A stretch of DNA of 64,000 nucleotides, taken from assembly GCA_026261815.1 (NCBI GenBank), contig JAMPIT010000481.1, positions 4,816,001-4,880,000 of the forward strand. The letters are read 5' to 3'. Below are positions 37,501 through 49,240 of the stretch, piece after piece. The position numbers and the translations under genes are program-made. How positions within the stretch are numbered: position 1 is the first letter of the stretch; each line of letters starts with the position of its first letter. Origin of the DNA: Monarcha castaneiventris obscurior. Taxonomy: Eukaryota; Chordata; Aves; Passeriformes; Monarchidae. The notes beneath the pieces are model-generated. The model worked only from the letters and a program-made list of their open reading frames with translations. It was not told where the DNA came from and ran no database searches.

Positions 37501-38863
37501 ATATAACATGAGTAAATTGTATCACAGATTAACTGAAAAGCACAAAGAAAATATTTAGGGAAAAAGGTTGGTGAAATACAGAGACAGTTCCCTCAAGAGG
37601 CTTAGAAAGAAAAAACTGGAAACATAATTTAGAAACTGCAGAAAAACTGGCAAAAGAAAGAAACTTCTGAAAAAATCTGAAGTTGAGGATAAAACTTGGC
37701 TGAACCTACACCATTCCTTACACAAAAGTTGGCATTTTATAGGTGGAAGAGATTGAACATGATAGAGAAATAACCAATGAATGCAATGACAATTTGTCAC
37801 CTTCATTTAAGTTTCTGCCTGTCCCAGTCACCCTGAGCTCACGTCCTTCCCACAGAACCAAGGGAATGCCTCCAGAGCAATTCAGGGAGCAGAGGAAATG
37901 CTTTCTCTCTTTCTCAGGGCTGTTTCTCTGCTGTCAATTCCCTTCATCCCCTGTACCTGGGTGCCGGGGCTGCCCCACGCAGCCACTGACCCTGCACAAC
38001 TCCAAATGTGCTCAGCTACTTTTGGGAGCACGGCAACATTGCATTTATGTCAGACATTGTGCTCAAATCCCGGATATTAATCTTGAAAACCAGTGAGAGT
38101 CTCTTTGTTGTGATTCCAACAGGCTTTGCATCAGATCTAAAACAAACCAGAAATGCTCTTAGTTTTCCTTTTTATCCTAAAAGTCATGGGCCTCTTTGAA
38201 TCCCAGGACTTTTTATAAGCTTTTCAAAGTAGCCAGAAGGGTTTAAAATTGTAGAGATGAGCAGAAAGGTTTAATTTCACATCTACATGAGACACAAAAA
38301 CTACCAGAGGTACAATCTACAGATGAAATACAAAATAAACCCATATTTCTATGATCGAAAGAGCTGCTTATTTCCATCATATCTTAATATTTTATTCCCC
38401 GAGTTGCTGGAAACTGTCAGGCAGATGGATGAATGCTTATGAAATCAGACCTCAGGACACAGTGTATTCTACCACAGATTGGCTTCTGTGAGAATAACCC
38501 TGTGAGTGGCTGATGCCATCAGTGGCACCAGCCTCCCACAGATCCCCTATTCCAGGAGGGATTGGTGAGCTGAGCCCTTTTCTCACAGCTCAGCCTTGAT
38601 GTCCTGTTTGGGGATCATTCCCTGCATCACTTGGAGGGAGCAGCAGCACCCTGGGTACACGAGGGCACCGCAGGCTCCTTCCTCAGGACACCCCCGAGCT
38701 GTGAGTGGCTCCAGATGCCACGCTGGGAACAAACCCTGCCTTTACAGCTCCTCTTCTTTCAAGTGATATTTCCCTCATCCTTGTTTTGTAGCTCCCACAG
38801 ACAAAGACAGAATTTTGATGAGGAGAACGAGCTCTCGCAAAGTTTATTTGTAATTTTGACACC
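34553..38863. other. Non-coding sequence, nothing recognised
   Basis: A GC-richer patch at 34830-35560 carries a 177-codon minus-strand chance frame containing a small duplication. The stretch from about 35630 to 37800 is AT-rich with few features. Frames near 36453-36725 and 37743-38096 have no recognisable domain. No gene is called. Confidence 0.5.
35269..35322. repeat. Two-copy 27-bp tandem duplication
   Basis: A 27-bp unit containing CTTCATGGCATTTATC occurs twice in direct succession at 35269-35295 and 35296-35322, with about four differences. It is a small local duplication. Confidence 0.85.
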
Positions 38864-38882
38864 AAAAAAAAAAAAAAAAAAA
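38864..38882. repeat. Poly-A tract of about 19
   Basis: An A run follows ordinary unique sequence. No polyadenylation signal lies immediately upstream and no flanking target duplication was seen, so it is not supported as the tail of a retrocopy. Confidence 0.9.
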
Positions 38883-39899
38883 CTCAAGGAATTATGTGCT
38901 ATCGCTTAAAATGTGAAATTAGCAGCAAATGGAGATCTCTTAAAGTCCCTAAAGTTGAGAAGACATCCTTTGTGCCATGGAGTACATGCTCAGTGCAATC
39001 AGCACGTTCTACACAGGTAATTACTTTTACTACTAATGGTGCCTCCCACTCAGATAAGATGTTCCAACACTACTTAATCACAAAGCTTCATTATTGCTCC
39101 ACCACCTACTGGGTAAAACAATTCACATGCTCTATTCAGCGACTCTCACAAATGAGAAAAATTTATGAATATGCGAGCAAAACAGCACAGAGTCTACAGA
39201 GGAGGCACCACCCTGAATAATTGTAAAAGACCGTAGAAAGTTTGGAACATCTGCAGCTCTTCTTTCCCTTTTCCCAAAATACTCAAGAAGAAGAAAAGAA
39301 AATTTGCAAAACCAAGAGAAAACCATCCCTTATGGTGAATTGAGACCCTGAAAGTGTTTTTGGGTTCTTCTGCTGAAGCTTCTGAAATTTCATTGAGCCA
39401 GAACACAATGTGTAAAAATAGCTGCGTTCATTGCAGTTTCATGTTTTATTTTTGGTATTATTTTTCATTCTTTTGTGCTAACAGCATGTTACAAATTGTT
39501 TTACTACTCAATGCATCAAGAACTGACACAGAAAACAAGAACTTGGGCATAAAACCTCCCTCTTTGTAGGGTTTATAAGCTCTTCTACGTGGGTCCAAAT
39601 GAAGAGCAGTGGTTTAGCTGAGGGATGTTGTGCAGAGTGTGCTGCAAAGGGGATGGATTTCCAGGAGCTCTCACCATAACAAAGCCAACACAAATCACTT
39701 TGGAAATTACCTCAAAAAGACACAGAGCGTCTTTATTTTCTGTGGATGTAAAACACAAGTAGGTGGTGGGGTGCATTAAGAGAAAATTTTGGGCCACTGA
39801 AGTCTGAATGCAGCCCTGGAGACAGAGTGTAAGGCTGGGAGCCCTTGGCTTGTGCCTCAGGAAACAGCTTCCAACAATTCCTACATGTCCCAAGTGCTC
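38883..39899. other. Non-coding sequence, nothing recognised
   Basis: AT-leaning unique sequence. Short frames on both strands have no recognisable domain. Confidence 0.5.
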
Positions 39900-39936
39900 C
39901 ACCTGAGTTACACCTGAGTTACACCTGAGTTACACC
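39900..39936. repeat. 11-bp tandem repeat, just over three copies
   Basis: The unit CACCTGAGTTA is repeated exactly three times with a partial fourth. It is a perfect, hence probably young, minisatellite seed. Confidence 0.95.
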
Positions 39937-41439
39937 AAGCACTGGACAGGCAGGAATTTACAAAGGCTGAAGCTGTGCCTACTCTCTGTCCTCCTATTTT
40001 TCCAAAACTACAGCAAAACTGAAAGAACCCAGATAATTCCCAGTTCCCAGATCACCTCCTAAACTGTCAAAGAGGAAGCTGTGGCAAAAGGGATTTTCTC
40101 ACAGCACTCAAGAACAATCTCATTGAGGGTTGGGAATTCTCTGTCATTAATGGAAGTCCTGTCCTTTTGCACCAAATTAAGGTGCTCTGATAAGTCCTGA
40201 GCTTGCTGAAATCTGGAGGTCTGCACTTCCAGGAAGGCCAGTAAAACACACAGCTGCATCTTCGTTCCTGAGGATTATTAAGAAACTATAAGGAAAAGGC
40301 TTATTTTGTGAGGTAGTGAACTGCCCATGGGAAAAGCCATCACATTTACATTGTTTACATTGCTGGGAGTCCCAATAAAACAGTGGGAAGGCATCTAACA
40401 GGGACAATGGGATTTCACAAGCATTTTGCCTTTTTGTTCCCCTAAAGTAGCATCTTTTCCTTGGGGATGGAAGAATAACTGAAAAACAGGGCAGAATTTG
40501 AGTTTATTTTGGTGAAAGATTAACATGTTAAATCAGTGTCACGGTTCTGGGCTACCTGGCTGGGTGAATCCGAGTGCTTGGATGGCCAGCAGTGCTGGAA
40601 TGCTCCCAGCTCCCATCCCAACTGACCACTACTGCAAACATTTCTGCAGCTCTCTGTGTGGCCCTGTTGCACTAAGAAATATATAAACATTTTTATTGAC
40701 TCAGCCAGGAAGAACAATCTGGCTCCGAGACCAGCACTGAAGCAGGATTAACCAGCCTCCTCCAAAAACCCTGATTTATGTTCGCCATTGAAATCTTTTA
40801 TTTTGGTTATTAGCAGATGGATGGAGTTTTAATTTATTCACTTTATAGCACATCAGAATAACACAAGTTGCAGAGACAGCACCTGTTCAACAGTTCATGG
40901 CTAATGAAGGGAGATGGATGGAAGTGTGGACACACATGCAGGATGATTCCTAAAAACTTGCAATCATCCAGGGCAATGTTCCTGTTGGGACAGGAGTCTC
41001 TCAAATGGCTACTGGAAATTTGGGGGCTGCCTAGCCCCAGGTTCTGCAAAGAGGAATGGAAGGGGTCAGTGCATATGAACACTGAATGCAGAAGTGGGAA
41101 TATATAGAACTTTTACCTTGAGGAGTTATAAGTAAATTAATAAAGGTGGTGTAGATTAAGGAGAGGATTAAACAGAGTTTATTTTCCATAAATATTGGCA
41201 GCAATTAATGGTCAAACGAATAAAGCAGTAATTTTTAGGGTCTTCCACCTTCTTTCTTTCACATTAGAAACTAAAAAAGTAGATGTTGTTATCATTTGAG
41301 ACAACTAAACAATGAGATCCCTTTCTAGGCAAGACATTGCTGTGAATTCACCTTTTGGGAGGCCACAGCCTCACCGGTCTCATGTTCAGAGCTGAGTGTG
41401 GGCTTGTGCCAGGAGATGGTAACTTACTGGTTAGGAAAT
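39937..41439. other. Non-coding sequence, nothing recognised
   Basis: Mixed unique sequence with short chance frames; no repeat, RNA or regulatory signal could be supported. Confidence 0.5.
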
Positions 41440-42120
41440 TAGGGGAATTTTTAAGCATGTGCATGTGGAGAGGAAAATAATTTAAGAAGTCAAATATCCG
41501 TGTGCCTCTTCTGAAAAATAAACGTATGCATTTGCTTTTTGCTAATCAAATGGAAAATTGTTTTGTTTTAATGGTTTTGAAACTTCCCCATCCCTCGAGC
41601 AAACAGTACCCATTACTTTAAACACCTCAGTGTCTAGTAATTGTTCACAAATGTGTCAGGCTACCAGTAATTTAAGTCCTGTCAGGAATAAATCTCAGAC
41701 ACTCACTTCTTCCAGTCAGTGACTTGAAAAAACCCGCCCACATGTCAATTAGAGGGAGCTCCGCGCGGTGGCTTTGTTCGAGGCTGTGTAAACAGAAAGA
41801 GCTTCCTCCTCGCTAACAACTGTTTTCTAAACCCTATATAAATGTTTATGTGAACTATCCTACAACAGCATCTAAGGCAATAAAAAGCAGGCACGTAAAA
41901 AACAATCTGTGTTGTGCTCGTTGGCAATAAATGTACAGCCAGTGGAGGCTGTAGATCCAGTTGTGAATTATTTTCTCGCAGAGGTCTGACCTCAAAACAT
42001 TTAAATGTTAGACTGTAAATCAAAATGATATACTTGTGCTATCTACAGATTATTCCCCAGTTTCTGAGTTCTGCTAAATACGTGGGTCTGAAAATACTTG
42101 CACATTAATATGTAAATAAG
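41440..42120. other. Candidate conserved non-coding block with small CpG cluster
   Basis: Unique AT-rich sequence contains GCTAATCAAATGG near 41541 and many TAAT cores. In its middle, five CpG pairs fall within about 55 bp at 41760-41812, including CTCCGCGCGG, followed by CTATATAAATG near 41834. The CpG cluster followed by a TATA-like string could be a weak promoter. The block as a whole resembles developmental regulatory DNA. Both readings are inferences. Confidence 0.35.
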
Positions 42121-42691
42121 CACTCAGGTAGAGGTATATTCCAGGGAGATATAGGGGAAAGTCAAACAATCAAAATATATGAGTGGGCATATTTTCTCCC
42201 CTATGTTATTGTTCTCTGCAAGCCACTGGGGAGTAGCCACAACCTGATGTATGACTGATGCAGCATAAGGAACAGAAAAAATCACTGGAGAGCAGCTACA
42301 GGGAGAATTTAAAAAGACCAAACAAGGTAAAACCTGGAAAGCTTAAGGTCATGAAGTGACATGTTCACCTGACTGACACACTCAGAGTCACTAACTCTGA
42401 AATAGGGCACTCAAAGCCCTCATTCAGCTGCTCTGGAAGAGCCTGGATTCCTCGGATGTCTGAGTTTCCACCAATAAATTGTGCTAAGCACCAGGACTTC
42501 TGATGCCTTGCCCTTCCATTGTAGTTTTGGTCCACAGTGTGACAAGATGCACAAGGTGAGTGTTCAGTGTCCTTCTGAGTAAAGATGTCCACACAGCCTC
42601 ATTCCACAGTGGTGTTTGGAGAGCACCTTATGGATTCAGGGCTGCAGCCTTTGGCAGGAGCTCCCCTCTTACTGTGCTGTGTTTGCCTTCA
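42121..42691. other. Non-coding sequence, nothing recognised
   Basis: Mixed unique sequence leading into an ancient repeat remnant. No coding signal. Confidence 0.5.
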
Positions 42692-43053
42692 GTGCAGGAG
42701 ACTCCAGTTCAGACCCCTCCATGGCCTGATTCAGAGTGGGGATTTGGGGAATTTTAACTCTCACAGCAAAGCCCCCAGATGCTGCACTCCCTCCCTGCCA
42801 ATGTGAGTATCCTCCAGCCTTTCCCACTGAAACTGTTCCACTCTGGCCTACATTTGAATATTCGTTAGGAGAGAAACTGGAAGGGGATGCTCCCACGTTC
42901 TGGAGCAGCAGCCCAGCCAGCAGCCCTAATCTGTCTGTGTATCTGCTCTCACCCCCTCTTTAATATCTCTCTATGCAAAGCAGAAGGGTTTGGTGGTTAC
43001 TCTGCTCTCCTGGGAGGTGGGAGAACTGGCTTCAGATCCAGTTAGGCAGAGGA
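42692..43053. mobile_element. Ancient sauropsid interspersed repeat remnant
   Basis: Three blocks in order resemble an old interspersed repeat remembered from turtle, crocodilian and bird sequence. They are GGAGACTCCAGTTCAGACCC near 42698, TGAAACTGTTCCACTCTGG near 42828, and GTGGTTACTCTGCTCTCCTG with GGAGGTGGGAGAACTGG near 42994-43029. Matching order of several blocks makes coincidence unlikely. The copy is strongly diverged. I do not assign a Repbase family; a MITE-like DNA transposon is the likely class. Confidence 0.5.
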
Positions 43054-43417
43054 TGGCTCCACGCTGCAGAGCAGAGCAAAGCTGCTGGCAGATAGGGTGG
43101 GCTGGCTGCAGGCAGGGATACCTGGATGGAAATCCCAGCCAGACGTGCTGGAGCAGGCCAGAGGGCTTGGGCCTCTCTCTGCTGGCTGGTTGGGATGGCT
43201 GGTGGAGACTCCTGGAATTTCCAGCTCGCATGGAGACCGTATTCCCAAATATTAACCTGGTTGGCCTACCAGGCTGATTGAGCCAAAACCTTCACTGAGA
43301 CCTCGGGGAGTTTGGCTGAGTTACACATTAAATCCTTCATGTGTACCACAAAACCCCACCAATCCCCTGAGCTGGACTTTGTAAGGCCCAGGCTGAGATC
43401 CCGCTGAAATTTCCTGG
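43054..43417. other. Non-coding, GC-rich sequence
   Basis: GC-rich flank downstream of the ancient repeat, with short chance frames on both strands. It may include the rest of the old element, but no further block is recognisable. Confidence 0.4.
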
Positions 43418-43448
43418 TGGCCATTTTACAGATAAGGGTTAGTCAAAC
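43418..43448 (-). mobile_element. Possible MIR-like fragment, reverse orientation
   Basis: The string GGCCATTTTACAGATAAGGG resembles the complement of the MIR tail phrase ending CATCTGTAAAATGG. Only about 20 bases are convincing, so this could be coincidence. Confidence 0.25.
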
Positions 43449-43699
43449 AGTCAGGGTCTTTCTTCAGGGAATAAATCTGGCACTCCAAGAACAAATTAAT
43501 AAGGAAGAGCTTTAAGAACTGGCACAAGGAAAGGGAAATGGCAATGACTTCTCAAACTGAAGCCTCCTGTACCTAAAAATGCTTGTCCATGCTGGCATAC
43601 CTGTGATAGGACTGAGTTCTGAGCTTCCCATATTGGGAAATGCTCTTAATTAAAGTGTTTAGGAGCTTTTTTGGAGGAGGGAATGCAGGATCTGGCCCT
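43449..43699. other. Non-coding sequence with possible old repeat end
   Basis: The string TGCAGGATCTGGCCCTAA near 43685 resembles the terminal phrase of an ancient palindromic sauropsid repeat, but the flanking sequence does not extend the match clearly. Confidence 0.25.
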
Positions 43700-44130
43700 A
43701 ACCTTTCAGCCAGAATGACTCAGCCTCCATTGTGCTCCATTTCTTTCTGGTGGATCATGTTATATTGCCGGATGAAAGGAATATGATGTTTGGCAGAGGG
43801 AGAAATACAGACAAACAGGGAGAGCAGATGAGGTGCTGCAGTTTAAATTGTGCTTTTCAGTTTTTATGTATCATAACTGTATGCAAGGATGCCCTGGAGC
43901 TACGATACGAGAAGAGCACTTTAAGAGGAACCAACATAAAGAAACAAATAGCAATAAATGACATAAGTGTAGCACCTACTTATCTTGCAGAGATAGAGGA
44001 GAATGGAAACAGTACAAACACTACTGGGCTCTACAAAGAGTATTTCCAAATGCAAGCATGCACACACTTAAGAGATGCATTTAGGAGACAGATGCAAGAC
44101 TAGAGGAGAAATATATATTCATATACACTC
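43700..44130. other. Candidate conserved non-coding element with open frame
   Basis: This is unique AT-leaning sequence. A plus-strand frame of 123 codons (43732-44103) is open but has no recognisable domain, and a TAG ends it without splice context. Texture suits a non-coding conserved element better than an exon. Either reading is untested. Confidence 0.3.
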
Positions 44131-45453
44131 TGTAAGAACAAGAGAGAATGGGAGGGACACAAGAAAGAAATATTAGGGGAAAAGTTTCATCGAGAATTTT
44201 TGCTTGAAATTTTCACAAGTATCCAAGCAAGTTGGAAGCTGCCTCCTAATTTGACTCTTCTCTATGTTATCTCCAGGCAATCTCCCGACCATCCTTCTGT
44301 TGGTGCTTCTACCACTGCAATAACTCTGTGTTGTTAGGAGTGGGACCTATGAGCAAATGAAAAAGTTGGGGGAAGGGGGATTGCTGAAGATCACAGGGTA
44401 CAGAATAAACCCTCCATTTCGAGTTTGAGCCCTGATTGCACCGGTATATTTAGGATAATTTGGGACTGCTTTCCTCTCTTGGGTTGGAGTTACAGGAGAA
44501 GCCTAGTGGAGAAGGAGAATAAAGAGAGGGAACTGTAGCCTCCAGACACCCCATGAAGGAAGAGGAAAGGTTATGGAACCATCCCTGCCCTGAGCCGTGC
44601 AGAAAGCCACGGAGTGTGTCCCACATGTGGAACAATCCTGAACAGCTCAGCACACGAGACTGGAAAACTTCTCACTGGGCAGGATCAAGCCTTGGGCATT
44701 CCCAAGGGAGCAAGGCTGGAGGAGAGCTGTGTGCTGCACACTCCCATGGAGCTGGACAACAAATCCTCCAGAGATGAGGAAAATGTGCTCAATGTATCTA
44801 TTTAGCTCCTCAGGAAAAAGAACTTAAGAAAGGTTTGGTTTGTTTAGTTTGTTTTTGAGGGGCTTTTTTTCTGGTGAAATGAGTAATTTTTTTCTCAAGG
44901 AAAACCAATTTTTCAGTGAGTAAAAATATTCTGTGTGGACGGGCCTGTAACCCCTTTAATTCCCACCACTTGAGGGGGGAAACCTTTGATAAATGTCTCA
45001 GGGTTCCAAAGCAACCCCTGCCGTGGGGTTTGCCCCATCCCTGAGCTGACAAACACCACAAGCCCGTTGTGTGTTCCAGCCTAGGTGAGATTAGATAAGG
45101 AATTTCTGCCTCTGTGAGGGGCTGTGCTCGTGTTTGCCATGGTGTGGAAAGAACGGCCTGCGCTGAATGACGCCTGATGATGATTAATGTATTATTCTAC
45201 AGAGCATTAGGGTTTCTTTTCATTTGGACTGCATTGTTAGGAGTAAAATGTGATAAAATGGCTGTAACTGTTTTCCACCCTACTTTCCGCCTCCCCCTAG
45301 GATTGTTAAAAATAGCATTGGAAAAATTATTGAAAAGAGAGAGAAAAAAGGACCCTATTTTCTGCTAATGCAAGTGGGTCTAGCTCTCTAGAATTTAATG
45401 AAGCTTCATTCATTTATAGCTGAAAACAAATTTTAATAAACATTTATTTTACC
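44131..45453. other. Non-coding sequence, nothing recognised
   Basis: Mixed unique sequence. A stretch near 44380-44440 faintly resembles tRNA-derived SINE sequence but not enough to call. Confidence 0.5.
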
Positions 45454-45479
45454 TTTTTTTTTTTTTTTTTTTTTTTTTT
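45454..45479. repeat. Poly-T tract of 26
   Basis: This is the longest homopolymer of the window. On the minus strand it would be a poly-A tail, but no polyadenylation signal or recognisable body lies upstream in that orientation. A retrocopy is therefore not supported. Confidence 0.95.
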
Positions 45480-47493
45480 GTGGTTGCTGTTTGCTTTTCC
45501 TTCCTCCCTTGCTTTTAGGAGTTGAAAATATGGCAAATATGAAGAATTCAAATTTGATGTAAGCCAAAGCTGGAATCTCAGCCTGGATATTTTAAAACAC
45601 TGAAGCAATCTTAGTAAATAACTTTCAGAAATTAAATACTTGGGAAGACATGTTTTGGTCAGGGAATCTGATAATCAGCTTTATGAGTGAGGGAAAAATG
45701 TAACTAAGATTTTAAAAATTCTGTTTCTGAACACAGAAGCAATCATCTTTTCTCATGCAGAAAGAAAAACTAAGTTTTATATTTTTCTAATATTTTCATG
45801 CATAATAGAAATAAATACATTTCCCTCTTCCTTGAAAACACCCAGGTCCTTATCTACAAATGGGCAAGAAGACTCTACAGTCACTAATAAAATTTCCAGA
45901 AATTCCAAGTTTATTCTAACTTTCCTTATGTGCATCTGTCTTTCCTCTCCTAAAGTTGTTATTACATTTTTTATCATCAAACACGGTCCATGCTGCCAGC
46001 TCCTCTCCTTAAGTGCTTTAAAGTTTAGAGAACAAAGAAGACCACGGTTAAACCTATCTGAAATTTTATCTGAAATCATTCAGATAAGCCAGAATTTTTT
46101 TGAGCTTTGCTTGGAGCAAGTGACAGAGTAGCAGATACAGTCATTTGCTGTGTTTCCATTTAAAACAACTGATGCTTCCCACTTCTAATATGCAGGAACA
46201 TAAAATCCATGTCAGTTGTTTATCTCTGAGGATTGTGAAGTTATAAGATTGTTGGAGTTTGATTTTTAGGCCACTTAGGCAGGGCTTTGAATGCACAGCA
46301 CCACAACTCCACATCCATGTCGGGCTGCTGGATGTGTTGATGGGTAAGCCCACATTTTTGCAGAGAAAATGCATTTTCCTTGCACCTGCAGCTCTGGACA
46401 CAATTCCAGAGCAGAGCTCCATGAGCATTTGATGGATGGAAGCTGTTCAAACATCCGAGCTCTGTATGTACAGAAGTTACAAACTGGTTTTTTCATCTGC
46501 TTTTCCCCTGCTCCCTGCACAAGGAATACAATGGGAAGAGATCTCCACAAAGCCACTTTGCAGCAGGAATGAACTCCTGGAAGGTGCTGTTGGTGCTCAC
46601 ATGCACTGCTGGTGTTACAGATGCTGCTGGAGAAGCTGAGCTCCTGCCTCCTCCAGGCCGGGCAGGAGCCAGGAATAGCAGCCAGGATTTCCTGCCTTTA
46701 GCCCAGCACATCGGGCTCTGCTGCCCCTCGTGCTGCTCCCAAACCTCCCTCCAGCTGCCTTTGGAAGGAAACAGATGGAACTGTGCGGGCTCTGGGGGAT
46801 GATGCCTCACCAAGCTTGGCTCTGCACATCCTGGGGCAGAGGTAACTGCCCTGAGGGACCTGACAAGGGGCTGGAAGAGGAATTCCCAGTGTTTAGGCCA
46901 GGACTGGGAATTTCTCTGCTCCTCACACCTACACAGCACAACTGCCAATAACACAGATGGGGTTTGTACCAAAGCTGGGAAAATGCTTAATTGTCCCCTT
47001 CAAACCTCAAGTGCCCATTTGCAGGAAAACATTCCAAAGCACAAGAAGTTAAGAAGTGCAATCAAGATGTCTCTTCCAGGTCACTTAAGAACACAAATTC
47101 CAGCACTTTGGCATTCACATCTCACACATTTATAATTCCCATCCAGCTTATTTTCTATCATGAAAAAAAATAATCACTCAGGTAAAGTAGAAAGCAACTG
47201 CAAGGGGAGTGACTAAAGCTGAACCACAGCAGAGAGAACTCTTCACTTCAGCTGGGTTTAAACTCCAGCTCAGCTATACTTGGCTCTTGTCAATTCATGT
47301 CAGATTCTTAATGTTATTTGATTTAGGACAGCCCTGCTGCTGTCCACAGGCCTTGCCAGAGAAAAGAACACCAAATAAGTTCCAGGAAGGGGTTTGAGGG
47401 GAGTTGTGAGACCTGATTACTCAAAGATTCATTTTATGACAATGAACAGGCTTAGGGATAAAATAACATTGGAGGACAAGAAATGTCACTACG
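45480..47493. other. Non-coding sequence, nothing recognised
   Basis: The first part is AT-rich. From about 46370 to 46960 it is GC-rich with chance frames on both strands, up to 159 codons on the minus strand. No family is recognised. Confidence 0.5.
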
Positions 47494-47618
47494 GACCTGA
47501 ACCTGCAAATACTTATGGATGTGTTTTAACTTTACTACTGTGGGCCCTGCTGAAATTAATGAGACTGCTCCGAGGGGTAAGGAAAAGCCCATGCACAGGA
47601 ATTTCCAGCATCAGAGAT
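47494..47618. mobile_element. Ancient palindromic MITE-like repeat remnant
   Basis: The left arm (CCTGAACCTGCAAATACTTA onward, from 47496) and the reverse complement of the right arm (47575-47616) match at roughly 27 of 38 aligned positions by eye. They flank a centre reading TGAAATTAATGAGAC. The arms and the centre resemble an old palindromic repeat widespread in sauropsid genomes. The inverted structure is seen directly; identification with that family is from memory. It is heavily diverged and certainly inactive. Confidence 0.6.
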
Positions 47619-48639
47619 GATGTGCTTAAGACGTGAAGAGTTCCAGGGCCTCAATTTGGGAGTACTCATATGCTTGTAGTTAAACATGCAGGGACATTTG
47701 TAGCATTAGGGCCCAAAATCTTTGCATTGTAAATAACAAGAGGTGGGAACCTGAAGCCAACTGTATTTGGAATAAAACAGGCAAGGAAAAGGAAAAGAAT
47801 CCCATGATCTCACACCAACCGGGGCAACAGCTACAGTGCTCTGGTCAGGCTGGGAGTCACTGCAGAGTGGAGCTGCTCCCTCCACTGAAACAGTGAAAAA
47901 AGGTACAATTAAGTCGATACTTAATTGCTTTCCAGAATTGGAATGTGCTACACCTTTTTTTTTTTTTTTTGGAGTGCATTTGTTCCATTTTGAAGTGTCA
48001 GCTCAGTCTGACAAGATACAAGAGTCTGGAAAGAGGAAAAGTCTTGGGTCCAGAGAATGGGAGCAATGTGGTTATTGCTGTTTGCTTCAGCAGAGAGGCA
48101 GACATCGAGCTGGTTTCACAGAGATCACTTCCAAATGTCAAGGAGACTGGAAAATTTTGGGATATTAGAATTTGAGTATGTAAGTTGGGAGATAGGGACT
48201 ATGTTAAATCATTTCGTTCTTTCCTTATTTTTGTTTCTCATTTAATAATGGCTTCAACATAATCAATCTCAAAATAATGGGGTTTTATCCTTTGCATGGC
48301 CAGTTTTTTTATTTTTAATACCATTCCAAACATCACAGAGAAGAGAGAATTCTGGTATCTGAACAGAAAGCTACAGAGAGCAAATGGGCTAAATAACACT
48401 AATATATTAGTTAACAGGAGCTTTGTTGTGCAGCACAACCCAACAAACAGCAAACAGTAACATGTCCCTCACAAAAGCAATTTAAGCTTTCCTCTAAAAT
48501 AAGATCCTTTGATTTTTTAGAGGCTTTGATAGGGTACAAGATGCTCAGATGTTTCAGAGAGGAGAAACACAAAAAGCCCTAGACAGATAATTTAACTCCA
48601 GAGCAGCCACAGTTACCCTGATCTGTTACAATGGAAGAC
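47619..48639. other. Non-coding sequence with T tract
   Basis: A run of 16 T lies at 47955-47970. The rest is mixed to AT-rich without recognisable genes or repeats. Confidence 0.5.
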
Positions 48640-49240
48640 AAATTTTGTGGAAATAAGTATTTCATCTCCAGGAGCCACACGGATCTAAGAGCCTTTTCCT
48701 TCCATGTTTACATTGCTTAAGTTCTTCATTTCCTCTGCCCGCAGCAGTGAATTGCACTGGAATTGAATGCACAGTAAAACTCCCATGTAGGAAAGGTTTA
48801 TGCATTATGTTAAAAAGCTCTGCCTTGATAAATGGTGCCATTAGCATCTGGAATTCACTGCCTCCGACGGGTCAGGCCATTCCGAAAACACTCCTTAAAA
48901 GTGTAACAAATTTGCTCAAATGCTAATGAGCTGAACCACCACGCTGATCTCGTGAATGGAGCCAAATAGGTTTAAAAGTTGAAAGCATTTGTGTGTCACT
49001 GGTAGCCACACTTAGGGCTCTAAGTATATATCACTTTTCCTGGGAAAAAATTGTATGTGCTCCCAGCTTAGGGCTCCCTTCCTGACAACACATAGCAAGT
49101 GGTCATTAGGAAAGATTACTTTTTCCTACTCTAAATTTCGTGTGCATGGGATTGAATACCAGAGTTTTCAAAATATCAGCTATTTTAATCAAAATTTTTT
49201 CATCTGTAACGTCATCCAACATTCATATTCGTGGTAACCA
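48640..49240. other. Candidate conserved non-coding element
   Basis: Unique sequence with CAAATGCTAATGAGCTG near 48917 and few simple repeats. The phrase CTTAGGGCTC occurs twice, near 49011 and 49067. Open frames are short. It is a texture-based candidate only. Confidence 0.3.

Noticed and set aside
38864..38882. Poly-A as the tail of a plus-strand retrocopy
   Set aside because: No AATAAA immediately upstream, no recognisable parent sequence and no flanking duplication.
43732..44103. 123-codon plus-strand frame
   Set aside because: No recognised homology or splice sites; the sequence texture is that of non-coding AT-rich DNA.
45454..45479. Poly-T as the tail of a minus-strand retrocopy
   Set aside because: No polyadenylation signal, gene-like body or target-site duplication is visible next to it.
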